The notes beneath the pieces were generated by a model. The model did not search any database, was not told the origin of the DNA, and saw nothing but the letters and a program-made list of their open reading frames with translations. Both the position numbers and the translations under genes were made by a program. From the NCBI RefSeq assembly GCF_002104995.1, contig NW_024468257.1, positions 310,001 through 374,000 of the forward strand: a stretch of DNA of 64,000 nt. The letters are read 5' to 3'. This stretch comes from Linderina pennispora (Eukaryota > Kickxellomycota > Kickxellomycetes > Kickxellales > Kickxellaceae). Positions 8,857 to 17,625 of this stretch are shown one piece after another; positions within the stretch are counted from its first letter, which is position 1; every line of letters begins with the position of its first letter.

Positions 8857-10623
8857 CTATTGAAGGGGGAATTGTTTGCGGTATACGTCTTCCAGATATG
8901 TATAGTGCGTTTTGATATCCACTTTGAGGTTCTTGACATGATACATGTCGCGGTATGCCGTGCGGTTCAATGCGGCCGTGAGCTGCCTCTTGGCTTCAGG
9001 GGCTTCCTCAGATGCATACGGCCAGTATACAAGCTCCTTCACCGACGGCAACAGCGCCACCAGCAGCACCACGTATTGTGCAAAGCGCCTGTAGTTGCGT
9101 ACCCAGGTTTCACCAAAGATCTCCAGGATGGCAAGCTTTGAGCGGATGCGCTTCGTAGACAACGCGGCTTGGATGCTTTCGTCTTTGGGCATATCTTCCG
9201 AGATACCGTCAATGGCGTCAATTAATGTGCAGGCAACAGAGCGAAGTTTCGGGAACTTTAGGCAGAGCAGCGGAAACCCAGCCAGATCGATACCGAACCA
9301 TGGCATGTAAAGGTGCTCAAGTGAAAAGCTCGGCCGCATGTTGATAAGCACGGGTGCCGAGCGGTTGACGCGGATATTGCACCGGAACACCTTTGCGGCC
9401 TCGGCAATCTCGAAAATAGTGGCAAACATCGACCACCCCTGCACAGCCTCAGCAACTACAAACGGGCTGTTGTTGAAGAAAACCTCAGCGGTGCGCAGCA
9501 CCGGGTACTTGCGGGATTTGAACGCATTGCTTGCGGACAGGGTATTGAACAAAACTGTATCCAGCGGCAGCCGTACATACTCGAGTGTTGACGGCTGGCC
9601 AGTGTACAGGGCGATGTCGCTGTTGAACGGGTAGAACCCCTTGTTCCGGAGACAACGTAATGCAGGAAAGGGTGTGCGCTGAAGGTTCAGCGACGGTGCC
9701 TGCATTGAGAGGCGTAGTTCTGCATCCAGAACCATTAGGTTAGGATAGACTATATTGGATCGCTCGCCGTCGACCAGCAGCTGTTCAAACGACCATGTTG
9801 TAATGTTATGCACGGTCAGCGTCCGCAAGGTGTCGCAGTGGTAGCGAACAAACCCAATGTGCGCGTCAGTCCAGTTGCGCGCTGCGATCGAGATATTAGT
9901 CAGCACTGGTGGGCCAGACATGGTGAGGAAAGGATGCTGGCCCTGCAGGTCCAGCTCAAACCCCAGTGACCGTTTGCTAGGGACAGTTTTGTTGATGATC
10001 TCCAGCAGCCCAGTCAGGTCGCCAGCGCGCATGGTACTGTTATTCATGACCGATAGTGAGGTTGCTCGGGGCATTGCATAGTTCAGGGTATCAATAAACC
10101 AGGCAATTCGGTCAGCTCTACTGCCGAGTTTGATTTCAAGGTCTGGCGTCTCAGAATGTAGATGCAGGATTATCTCCAGCACATTGGCCGACCAAAACGG
10201 TGTCAGCTCCTTTGTCACGATTGAATTTAATGCACTGGTGCCGAGTGCGCCCACCGGAACAATGACGTGCAAGCGCCGTATGTCCGACACATGCCCAATC
10301 TGCACAATCCATGCTGCCTTGTGTAGAGCTGGTCGGTCAAGCATATCTAGCGCATTCTTTGGGCCAAGGTTCAGGACTGCCTCTCGGTAGTAGAGCACGC
10401 CGATCACACTCCGCCAGGTCCGACAGACCGCCATATACGGCAGCAGTGAGCGTGGTGCTTGGTCTGTCTGCGTGTTCTGGTGGCATGCGGGCAGATGCAT
10501 GTGCACACCAGCTGCATACTGAACGAGTCTTAATAGCACAGTGTCGGGCAGGTAGGGAATGGACTTTCCAGGACTCGAATAGTTGAAAAGGGAGAACAGG
10601 CTCATGGCACAGGAATATAGCAT
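8857..10623 (-). CDS. F-box/LRR-like hypothetical protein, tandem paralogue 1
   Basis: 588 aa from ATG 10623 (alternative ATG at 10605). An N-terminal F-box-like helix set is visible: LPDTVLLRLVQYAAG, a polar linker, then LLPYMAVCRTWRSVIGVLYYREAVL, matching the Leu-Pro...Cys-x-x-Trp pattern of degenerate F-boxes. The rest consists of irregular leucine-rich strands and helices. The C-terminus (alanine/leucine helix, then a short Lys/Asp strand region) aligns with the two genes to its right. An F-box reading implies an SCF ubiquitin-ligase adaptor, but no substrate can be inferred. First of three same-strand paralogues separated by only 214 and 295 bp, consistent with tandem duplication. Confidence 0.7.
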   Translation of the reverse strand: MLYSCAMSLFSLFNYSSPGKSIPYLPDTVLLRLVQYAAGVHMHLPACHQNTQTDQAPRSLLPYMAVCRTWRSVIGVLYYREAVLNLGPKNALDMLDRPALHKAAWIVQIGHVSDIRRLHVIVPVGALGTSALNSIVTKELTPFWSANVLEIILHLHSETPDLEIKLGSRADRIAWFIDTLNYAMPRATSLSVMNNSTMRAGDLTGLLEIINKTVPSKRSLGFELDLQGQHPFLTMSGPPVLTNISIAARNWTDAHIGFVRYHCDTLRTLTVHNITTWSFEQLLVDGERSNIVYPNLMVLDAELRLSMQAPSLNLQRTPFPALRCLRNKGFYPFNSDIALYTGQPSTLEYVRLPLDTVLFNTLSASNAFKSRKYPVLRTAEVFFNNSPFVVAEAVQGWSMFATIFEIAEAAKVFRCNIRVNRSAPVLINMRPSFSLEHLYMPWFGIDLAGFPLLCLKFPKLRSVACTLIDAIDGISEDMPKDESIQAALSTKRIRSKLAILEIFGETWVRNYRRFAQYVVLLVALLPSVKELVYWPYASEEAPEAKRQLTAALNRTAYRDMYHVKNLKVDIKTHYTYLEDVYRKQFPLQ

Positions 10624-10837
10624 GCACGAGTGGGGACAAATGGATGAAAAGAAGAGAAAAGAAAGGCTTTAAGGTGAGCTGAGGAGGCAAGACTGGCTGC
10701 AAACAGGCTACAGGGTGGAGATATTTATTTCCTGAAACAGCAGCAGCTGTCAATGACAAAGCCCAAGGGGAACCTGCCCAAGATAGCGCGTGTCCTAAAT
10801 ATAGTGCGGTGCCCATGCAGAAATGAGCAGCGGCCGC

Positions 10838-12550
10838 TCAGTTGTTGAACCGGTGAGCACGGGACACGATGCTGATTTTCAGTGCATCTACATGGGGGCG
10901 CTGCCGGTACACCTCGCGCTGCTGCGCCTGCACCAGGTGCTGGAGCAGCGCCCTGGCGTTGACCTTTGTGTGTGGCCGGACAGTGATTTCCCTCAGGCTC
11001 GGCAAAAGCGACGCTAGCAGGATGACAGTTTGGCCGATGCACTGCGGCCCACAGGTATGTCCGGTATCAAACAACTCCATGGACACCAGGCTTGACTGCG
11101 ACGAGCGCAGTAGCCACTGGTCCTGTATTCCCTGGTCGCTGGGACTGGCTGCCACTGCATCGCTGGCACACTCGGCAAAGCAGAATCCTATACGGCGTAT
11201 CTGGGGAAACCTTGCTAGGAGCGGTAGCAGCTGCGAGGCGCCGAGTTTGAGTTGGGGGCACGCAAGCTCGCGGAGGGCTGGTATTGGCTTGAGCTTTGCA
11301 AGGGCCAGGGTTATGTCCGTGTTGCACATAGCCACCCTGATCCTCTCTGACATTGCCGACATGCTGCATGCGCTGACAAACAGCCGAACCAGGATGTTGC
11401 CTGGCTCGGACGTCGGCAGCACGCCGTCCAGCGACAGGGCAATGTCTGCCAGCTTTGCATAGTGCCCCTGGTCGAACGCGCCCTTCGCCAGCATCGCTTC
11501 AAACTGCGACACTGAGAGCGGCAGCTTCACTGCCTCGAGCCGCTTTCTATTGCACCGTAGGATTGTGTCGTCGCTGAACGGGTGCGAATGGTGGTTTATA
11601 AAGTGCGTGAGGGCAGGAAAGGGCGGCAGCTCGTACGACGACTCGCGCAGCACTGACATTGTGGACACTGCTAGCTCCAGCCGGCTGACGTTGGGATAGA
11701 TGTGCTGGGATTCGTGCCTGTTTCCGCAAAGCAGCCTGTGGAACATGTCGACAGAGACGCGCTCCAGCTTTAGTACCTGCAGGGTTGCCGCGTGGTTGCG
11801 GATGAATTTGACCAGGTCGTCCGACCACAGGACGCTGCGCCCGACCGTTATGTCTGTGAGCCCATGCTCAAAGGTGCTTTGGCGCGTCAGTCGCCGCAAA
11901 ACAAACGGAGGCGCCAGCAGTCGTAGTTCCCGAGTCCCCCTCAGCAGCGACTGCACCAGATACGGCAGGTCGGTGGCCAGCATGTTTCGCATCCGGCCCC
12001 TCGATCCCACTGCCACTGACCGTGCATTGGGCGCAGCATTCCGGATAATCTGCACCAGCGTGTCAGCTGCTGCCGCCTGGATCTTGCCTGCGGCTATCCG
12101 GCAATCCCAGCTAGGGCCATCAAGATTCAATGCAATCTCCAGCACGCCAGGTAGCATGCCAGGGACAAGCATTGTTTTGAGGCTATGCAGCAGTGTGCCC
12201 TCGGCTGCAGCATCGCGGCTAAGGCATATCAGCAGTCGCCGAACATAACATGCGTGTCCTAGTTTGACGACATGCGAAATGTTCTGCAGTGCTGGGACCC
12301 GGTGCATGTTGGAAACCGAATGTCGGCAGACACACAGGCACACACGACTGTAAAAGTGCGGGAGGATTGCGCGGCGCCACTGCTGGCAGATGCTGAGGAA
12401 AGGAAGCAGGGCGTAAGGAGGAGGAGGAGGTAGTGCTGCTGAGTGGCGGCTATTTATCACCTGGCTGGTGCCAGATGCCAGTTCTACGATTTGCAGCAGC
12501 ACAAGGTCGGGGAGCTCCGAGGCTAGGCCGGCAGTGTTAGATAATGGCAT
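10838..12550 (-). CDS. F-box/LRR-like hypothetical protein, tandem paralogue 2
   Basis: 570 aa from the ATG at 12550. The N-terminus has the same layout as its neighbours: LPDLVLLQIVELASG, then LLPFLSICQQWRRAILPHFYSRV. Leucine-rich repeats of irregular length fill the middle. The end carries TGHTCGPQCIGQTVILLASLLPSLREI, with its Thr-Cys-x(4)-Cys pattern also found in paralogue 3 (YCPTCTGEGAVLLAAFLPQLQDI). This shared block marks the family best. Divergence between copies is high, so the duplication is old or evolution is fast. No signal peptide or membrane span. Confidence 0.72.
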   Translation of the reverse strand: MPLSNTAGLASELPDLVLLQIVELASGTSQVINSRHSAALPPPPPYALLPFLSICQQWRRAILPHFYSRVCLCVCRHSVSNMHRVPALQNISHVVKLGHACYVRRLLICLSRDAAAEGTLLHSLKTMLVPGMLPGVLEIALNLDGPSWDCRIAAGKIQAAAADTLVQIIRNAAPNARSVAVGSRGRMRNMLATDLPYLVQSLLRGTRELRLLAPPFVLRRLTRQSTFEHGLTDITVGRSVLWSDDLVKFIRNHAATLQVLKLERVSVDMFHRLLCGNRHESQHIYPNVSRLELAVSTMSVLRESSYELPPFPALTHFINHHSHPFSDDTILRCNRKRLEAVKLPLSVSQFEAMLAKGAFDQGHYAKLADIALSLDGVLPTSEPGNILVRLFVSACSMSAMSERIRVAMCNTDITLALAKLKPIPALRELACPQLKLGASQLLPLLARFPQIRRIGFCFAECASDAVAASPSDQGIQDQWLLRSSQSSLVSMELFDTGHTCGPQCIGQTVILLASLLPSLREITVRPHTKVNARALLQHLVQAQQREVYRQRPHVDALKISIVSRAHRFNN

Positions 12551-12845
12551 TGTGACAAATGTGATAATGGTCTAGTAGCTGATTTGCGAAGGAGCATAAA
12601 GCATATAGGTGCAGCGAGGAACGAGGCAGAGGAGAAATGCGGGGCTGGCAGTCGATAAAGGGCCAGAGGAGCAGGCCGTAATTGCGACATGGCATAGGGT
12701 GTGATTCGGTCATGTGGAGGGGGCACGGGGGAGAATGCACGGCGGGCTTTGACTTCATTTGCACCAAGCAGTTTTGGCGAAAACAGCGCGAGCTTGTTCA
12801 CCATTCCTATGCTGCGTTGCATCATTGGACAATCAGGCGGAGCGC

Positions 12846-14537
12846 CTAGTAGTTCTTCAAATGCATCCCCTCCGCAATGACATTGAGCCGTAGCCGTCTC
12901 ACATGCGGCCGAGCCTTATATACCGATCGCTTGTGTGCCCTGACCAGCGAGTCAAACACAGTCCGACACACATTCCGTGCCGCCACATGGATCCGGATGT
13001 CCTGGAGCTGCGGCAAAAACGCTGCCAGCAAGACCGCGCCTTCGCCGGTGCATGTGGGGCAGTACCGGCCGTGAACCGGCGAGTTGAGCTCAAGAAGGGT
13101 TATTTTTGAGACGATCCGCACGCTGGCCAGCATCCGCCTAACGCCGCTGTCGCGCAGCGCATTGACGTGCGAGCAGTCAAAGGACTCTGAGAAATGGAAA
13201 AACGCCGACTCCAGGTTCGGATACAGTCTGGCGACCAGCGCAAACTGCTTCAGATCCAGATGCTGACCTGGAATACGCAAGTGCCTGACACTCGCGCTCG
13301 TCGCCATCAGCTCGATGGCCTGGTTGGTGTCGGTGCCAAACATGGATGTGAATACTGTGCTGGCACCCCGTGCCATGTTGCAGACTTGCGAGAACAGGCG
13401 CTCGGGAATCGGCCGGATGCTGTGCGACACGTGGTGCATTTTGAGGCTTTGTAGCTGCGGGTATGTGCCGGCGGCCAGTGCGCCCGCAGACGCTAGCTGC
13501 TCGAGCATGGGCTCGTCAACGGCCAGCGAGAGATGCCGCAAGGTCAAGGCACACCCAAGGAGCAGCGTGCTGTCGGCAAACGGGTAGAGGTTTGTGGCAG
13601 TCAGCGACGTCAGCGAAGGGAATGGAGTTTCGCCGCCCAGCGCAATCCGATTGACCTCGGTGTCCACGAGCATCGACCATTTCAGTCTGCGCAGCCTGGG
13701 GAACACAGCCGCCTTGCTGCATAGCAGACCGAGCTGGACAACCGTCAGGTGCGCCAGATCAACAGCCTGCAGTGTTTGTGCGTTTCTGGACAGCAGCTCC
13801 ACCAGCACACTGCTGCTGAACGCATCTGCACTGACATCCAGCCGCACCAGCCCGCTCGGCACCTGCATTTCCCGGACAGCAGAATATGCAGTGGCGGGGG
13901 TGACAAGCACGCTCAGCTCGCGCTTCCCCTGCTCCAGACTCTGCAACAACGCCAATGCATCCGAATCCCTGTGCAGACTGGCTGCGAACTGGCTGGCAAA
14001 GACCAGCCCCGTTGCCGTGGGCGCGGTCTGTACCAGCAGCTGGCATACATCACGTGCGCCGTCTGCTTTTGCTATGTGGTCCCACTGTGTGCCCTCCAAG
14101 CACACAATCAGCGTGCGCGCGCGCACAAACCGTCCCGGTATCAGCACATCTCGGAGATACGCCAGCTGTGTGCGGTCGGCAAACACACTAGGCATCAGGC
14201 CGATGCGCAGCCGCTGGACAAACCGCGCGTATCCAAGCTCCACTATTCTGTCGACATGCTGGGCGGCTGCGTGCTCGCGCGCTGGTATCGATAGGTCGAG
14301 GTACGCGTCGCTGTAGTACATGGGAGCCGCGGCGTTGCGCCAGAGGCGACAGACGGCCATCAGCGGCAGCAGTTGGCGCTGGATGGGACCCAGCCGCGCA
14401 GTGCCCCCGGACCCTGGGCTGTCGATCAAGAGGTGGCGGGCGATTTGCACTAGGACCAGCTCTGGCAGCTCTGGCAGCCTCTTGGCTGGCGGCGCGTGTT
14501 TCAGCGATCGTATAAGAAGCGCGGTGATGGAAACCAT
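12846..14537 (-). CDS. F-box/LRR-like hypothetical protein, tandem paralogue 3
   Basis: 563 aa from the ATG at 14537. N-terminal F-box-like part: LPELPELVLVQIARHLL, then LLPLMAVCRLWRNAAAPMYYSDAYLDL. An LRR-like body follows with recurring LxxLxLxxL spacing, then the family block (YCPTCTGEGAVLLAAFLPQL) and a C-terminal VRAHKRSVYKARPHVRRLRL segment closely matching paralogue 2 (VQAQQREVYRQRPHVDALKI). The frame is intact, without introns. The three genes probably descend from local duplications. A substrate-recruiting ubiquitin-ligase role is inference from the F-box-like helices. Confidence 0.72.
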   Translation of the reverse strand: MVSITALLIRSLKHAPPAKRLPELPELVLVQIARHLLIDSPGSGGTARLGPIQRQLLPLMAVCRLWRNAAAPMYYSDAYLDLSIPAREHAAAQHVDRIVELGYARFVQRLRIGLMPSVFADRTQLAYLRDVLIPGRFVRARTLIVCLEGTQWDHIAKADGARDVCQLLVQTAPTATGLVFASQFAASLHRDSDALALLQSLEQGKRELSVLVTPATAYSAVREMQVPSGLVRLDVSADAFSSSVLVELLSRNAQTLQAVDLAHLTVVQLGLLCSKAAVFPRLRRLKWSMLVDTEVNRIALGGETPFPSLTSLTATNLYPFADSTLLLGCALTLRHLSLAVDEPMLEQLASAGALAAGTYPQLQSLKMHHVSHSIRPIPERLFSQVCNMARGASTVFTSMFGTDTNQAIELMATSASVRHLRIPGQHLDLKQFALVARLYPNLESAFFHFSESFDCSHVNALRDSGVRRMLASVRIVSKITLLELNSPVHGRYCPTCTGEGAVLLAAFLPQLQDIRIHVAARNVCRTVFDSLVRAHKRSVYKARPHVRRLRLNVIAEGMHLKNY

Positions 14538-14854
14538 GCGGATGGTATGTGGGGAGATAGAAAGGTGAGGGCGGGCTGTTGGCGAGAAAAGAAAGGGCAG
14601 CGCTCCTTAACTCTGTTCCGCGGTTAATCCGCCGCTCCTGTCCTTCTTTAGCCAGCTGCCGAACGGAAATGCTTGTTGACATGCGGCAATACCCAGATGC
14701 AGACATGTCTGCAGCAGGCCGGATCAGGTGACGGTGGCTATGATAGCAAGTCCGCACCAAATGCAGACACCTGCACCCATGTTTGCGCATACAAATGGCA
14801 ACGAAGGAGATGCCATATATTGCAGCGGAAAACAAACAAACAAAGAAAAAAAAG
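14538..14854. other. Short intergenic region
   Basis: 317 bp between the third F-box-like gene's start and the V-ATPase gene's stop. It must contain the promoter of the former and the terminator of the latter. An A-rich tract (aaacaaacaaacaaagaaaa) lies at 14829-14848, just beyond the V-ATPase stop on its strand. Confidence 0.4.
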
Positions 14855-17485
14855 CTACTCTTCATCCTCGTCCAGAATGGCCTTGAAAGAGAACGGCATA
14901 AACTTGATGCCCGACCCATCGTAGAACTTGTTGTTGAACTCGACCCAGTGCAGACGCATGGCGTGCAGGAACGCCGACAGGCCCTCCATAAAGATCAGGA
15001 TGAAGAAGGTCAGGCAGAACCACATGGCAAAGCCAAACATGATGAGCACAGGCTGGTAGGCGCCCGTCGTCTTGAGCGTGGGCATGAAGACCATGGACCA
15101 CAGGACCTCGGACAGCTGGGCGTGGGCAAGACTGAGCGCCCACAGGCGCAGGTACGATGCCGTGTTGGAGATCGAGTTCAGGCAGAACTCGATTGTGTGG
15201 ATAGTCGAGTTGATCATGATGTCGCCAAAGTCAAAGTCGTCCTCCTCCATCTCCTCCTGCTCGGCCATGACCACGGCGCCCGCCATCTCGTCGCCGTCGG
15301 TGCTGACGCGCACATGGCTCGAAATGCGGCCGTAGCCCTCGGCGATGATCTTCTGGTGCTCGCGGCGCAGAATCAAGGGCTTCACCAGCAGCATCCAGGG
15401 GACGCACACCAGCGCAGTCAGAAGCAGGAACGCCTGCAGGGCAGCCTGGCCCGAGAACACGCGCTCCTTCTCGCTGACGTTGCCGGGGCTTAGGAACATG
15501 TAGATCAGCATGTTGAGCAGGCTGGGCGGGCCGATGTGCGTCAGCTCGCCGGCAGCGTCGCGCGCGTACCAGTCGGTCGACCACTTCATGATGATCATGA
15601 TGACCAGGTAGCCGAAGATCGAGAAGAGGAAGATGATCTGCGGCACAAACACATGGATGATGTTGATGCGCTTCTTGAAGTGCAGGGCGTTAGGGACCTG
15701 CAGGCAGATTCCGAGCGTCATATGGATGACGCCCAGCACAATCGACATCTTCATCTTGTACGAGTTGGTGAACAGCAGCGAGTTGCTCGCGTGGTGCCAC
15801 GCCGGGTCAATGCCAATGGCATAGACATGGTCGAGCTTGGTCGCCTCGACGCTCACGCCCTCGCCTCCCTTGTCAGTGGGCCACGCCCAGCCCGACGCAA
15901 AGGTCCACATGGCGCGCGAGAAGATGTCGTTGTAGACAAAGCCAGTGAACATCGAGAAGATGCCCATCATCAGCACAATGTAGCGGCCAGTGTAGAACAT
16001 GGCCAGCGACTCGCTCTTGGCCAGCCACGCCAGCTTGCGCTCGTAGACGCACAGCAGACCGGCGCATAGCGTCATCAGGAAGCCGTGGCCGAGATCGCCA
16101 AACATCAGCGCAAACAGGAAGGGGAAGGTGATGGTCGCAAACAGACCCGGGTTGACCTCGCCAGCCTTGGGCACGCCGTACGCATCAATGATGTTCTGGA
16201 AGCCCTCGGTAAACTTGTTGGTGCGGATAAAGGTGGGCGGCTCCTTGGTGGTGCGCAGCTCGTGCAGAATGGTGGGCACGTTGGAGCCGGCGTCCTCGGT
16301 GGCAATGTGCAGCGCCGACTGGATGGCCGGGATGTCGTTGGTCGCGCACCAGCCCTCAGCAATCAGGCAGTCGCGGTTGTTGTCGTGGTTGAACAGGTTC
16401 AGCGTGTGGTAGATGGCCTTCTCCTTGCGCACCACGGTAAACCACGTGTTGATCTGCTCCGATACGCCCGTCAGCTCCGTGATCCGGGCAACGTGGTTGT
16501 TCTCCAGAATCTGCTGCAGGTCGTCGATGCGCGACATGGTGTCGATGAGGTCCTCCTGGCGGCGCTCAGCGCTGCTGTCCACGTGGTACAGCGTCGCACC
16601 CAGGCTGTTGGCGATCTTGGTCGCGCGGTCACGCAGCGACTCGCCGTGAGCAAACACAATGAAGGCGCTCTTGTACACCGGCTCCTCCTGGCGCGGGTCA
16701 TGGATCGGCTCCTCGATATCCACGTAGTTCAGGAACATGTTTCCGCGCAGCGAGCGCCACAGCACACGCTCCAGGGTTGCGATGCGGTCACGTGGAATAA
16801 CACCAGTCACAAACCCCACGTTGATGTCATGGCCCACCACCGAGCCGTGCTCGACATCGAACCCGCCAGCCGAGCGCGCTGCGTCCAGGCTGCCGATGCT
16901 GCGGCGGCTCATGGTCTCCTGGCGGCCGAGCAAAGGCGCGCCATCGCGGGATCCAGCAGAAGTGCCCAGCGACCCGCCCTGCGCCGGCTGCTGGCGCCCA
17001 GTCATCTCGCTAAACAGCGACGAGACCTCCTCGAGCACATACTTGTTCTCGACCAGCTCCAGGTGCTTGAGCTGCAGGTTCTTGTACGCCTTGGTGAGGT
17101 CCAGCACCCGCCCCTCGTGCGCATTGATCTTCTCCTCCATCTCGTCGATATCGCGCGGGCTGCGTGCGGCGTTGGCAAAGTCCTCGTCCAGAAACTCGTA
17201 GACGTCCACATCAGTCTTCTCAATCTGCGTGCGCAGATAGCGCAGCTTGCGCTCGACCTCGTCGAAGCGGCGCACAGACTGCACAAACGAACGCTGGAAG
17301 GCGCTGACATCGGCATTCAGGTCGCGGAACTGGATAAGGCCGAGCTCGCCCAGCTGCGACACAGTGTAGCGCGACACATCCGACGGGATGTAGAGCTGAA
17401 TCAGCGACATGATTTCCGAGCGGAAAATCGACGTTGTCTTGGGGCGGCCGCGAAGCGAGCCCCATCCTCGAGAACCAGAAGGCAT
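14855..17485 (-). CDS. VPH1: V-type proton ATPase 100-kDa subunit a
   Basis: 876 aa from ATG 17485, slightly longer than yeast Vph1 (840). The cytosolic N-half has the classical FRSEIMSLIQLYIPSDVS start, coiled coils and the VGFVTGVIPRDRI block. The C-half carries about eight membrane spans. The essential proton-path arginine is present in YLRLWALSLAHAQLSEVLW near residue 780, with a second conserved acidic/His-bearing span following. Subunit a anchors the stator and, with the c-ring, forms the proton half-channels that acidify vacuole and Golgi. Only one isoform lies in this window, so Vph1 versus Stv1 targeting cannot be told. The frame is uninterrupted. Confidence 0.96.
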   Translation of the reverse strand: MPSGSRGWGSLRGRPKTTSIFRSEIMSLIQLYIPSDVSRYTVSQLGELGLIQFRDLNADVSAFQRSFVQSVRRFDEVERKLRYLRTQIEKTDVDVYEFLDEDFANAARSPRDIDEMEEKINAHEGRVLDLTKAYKNLQLKHLELVENKYVLEEVSSLFSEMTGRQQPAQGGSLGTSAGSRDGAPLLGRQETMSRRSIGSLDAARSAGGFDVEHGSVVGHDINVGFVTGVIPRDRIATLERVLWRSLRGNMFLNYVDIEEPIHDPRQEEPVYKSAFIVFAHGESLRDRATKIANSLGATLYHVDSSAERRQEDLIDTMSRIDDLQQILENNHVARITELTGVSEQINTWFTVVRKEKAIYHTLNLFNHDNNRDCLIAEGWCATNDIPAIQSALHIATEDAGSNVPTILHELRTTKEPPTFIRTNKFTEGFQNIIDAYGVPKAGEVNPGLFATITFPFLFALMFGDLGHGFLMTLCAGLLCVYERKLAWLAKSESLAMFYTGRYIVLMMGIFSMFTGFVYNDIFSRAMWTFASGWAWPTDKGGEGVSVEATKLDHVYAIGIDPAWHHASNSLLFTNSYKMKMSIVLGVIHMTLGICLQVPNALHFKKRINIIHVFVPQIIFLFSIFGYLVIMIIMKWSTDWYARDAAGELTHIGPPSLLNMLIYMFLSPGNVSEKERVFSGQAALQAFLLLTALVCVPWMLLVKPLILRREHQKIIAEGYGRISSHVRVSTDGDEMAGAVVMAEQEEMEEDDFDFGDIMINSTIHTIEFCLNSISNTASYLRLWALSLAHAQLSEVLWSMVFMPTLKTTGAYQPVLIMFGFAMWFCLTFFILIFMEGLSAFLHAMRLHWVEFNNKFYDGSGIKFMPFSFKAILDEDEE

Positions 17486-17625
17486 GGCAAAAAAAGATAG
17501 TTACTCCTTAGATAAGCAGATGCAAATAGACGGTGTAATTGAATGAGCCTAGTGGAAGAAGAAGGAACTGAGATTTGAATTCTGCGCAAAGCATGTTTTG
17601 AAAACAGAATCCCTGTTCACGTGAC

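Noticed and set aside
16085-17500. A 471-codon plus-strand open frame opposite the V-ATPase gene
   Set aside because: Antisense shadow of a GC-rich, clearly real gene; its His/Val/Leu-rich composition is what the mirror phase gives.
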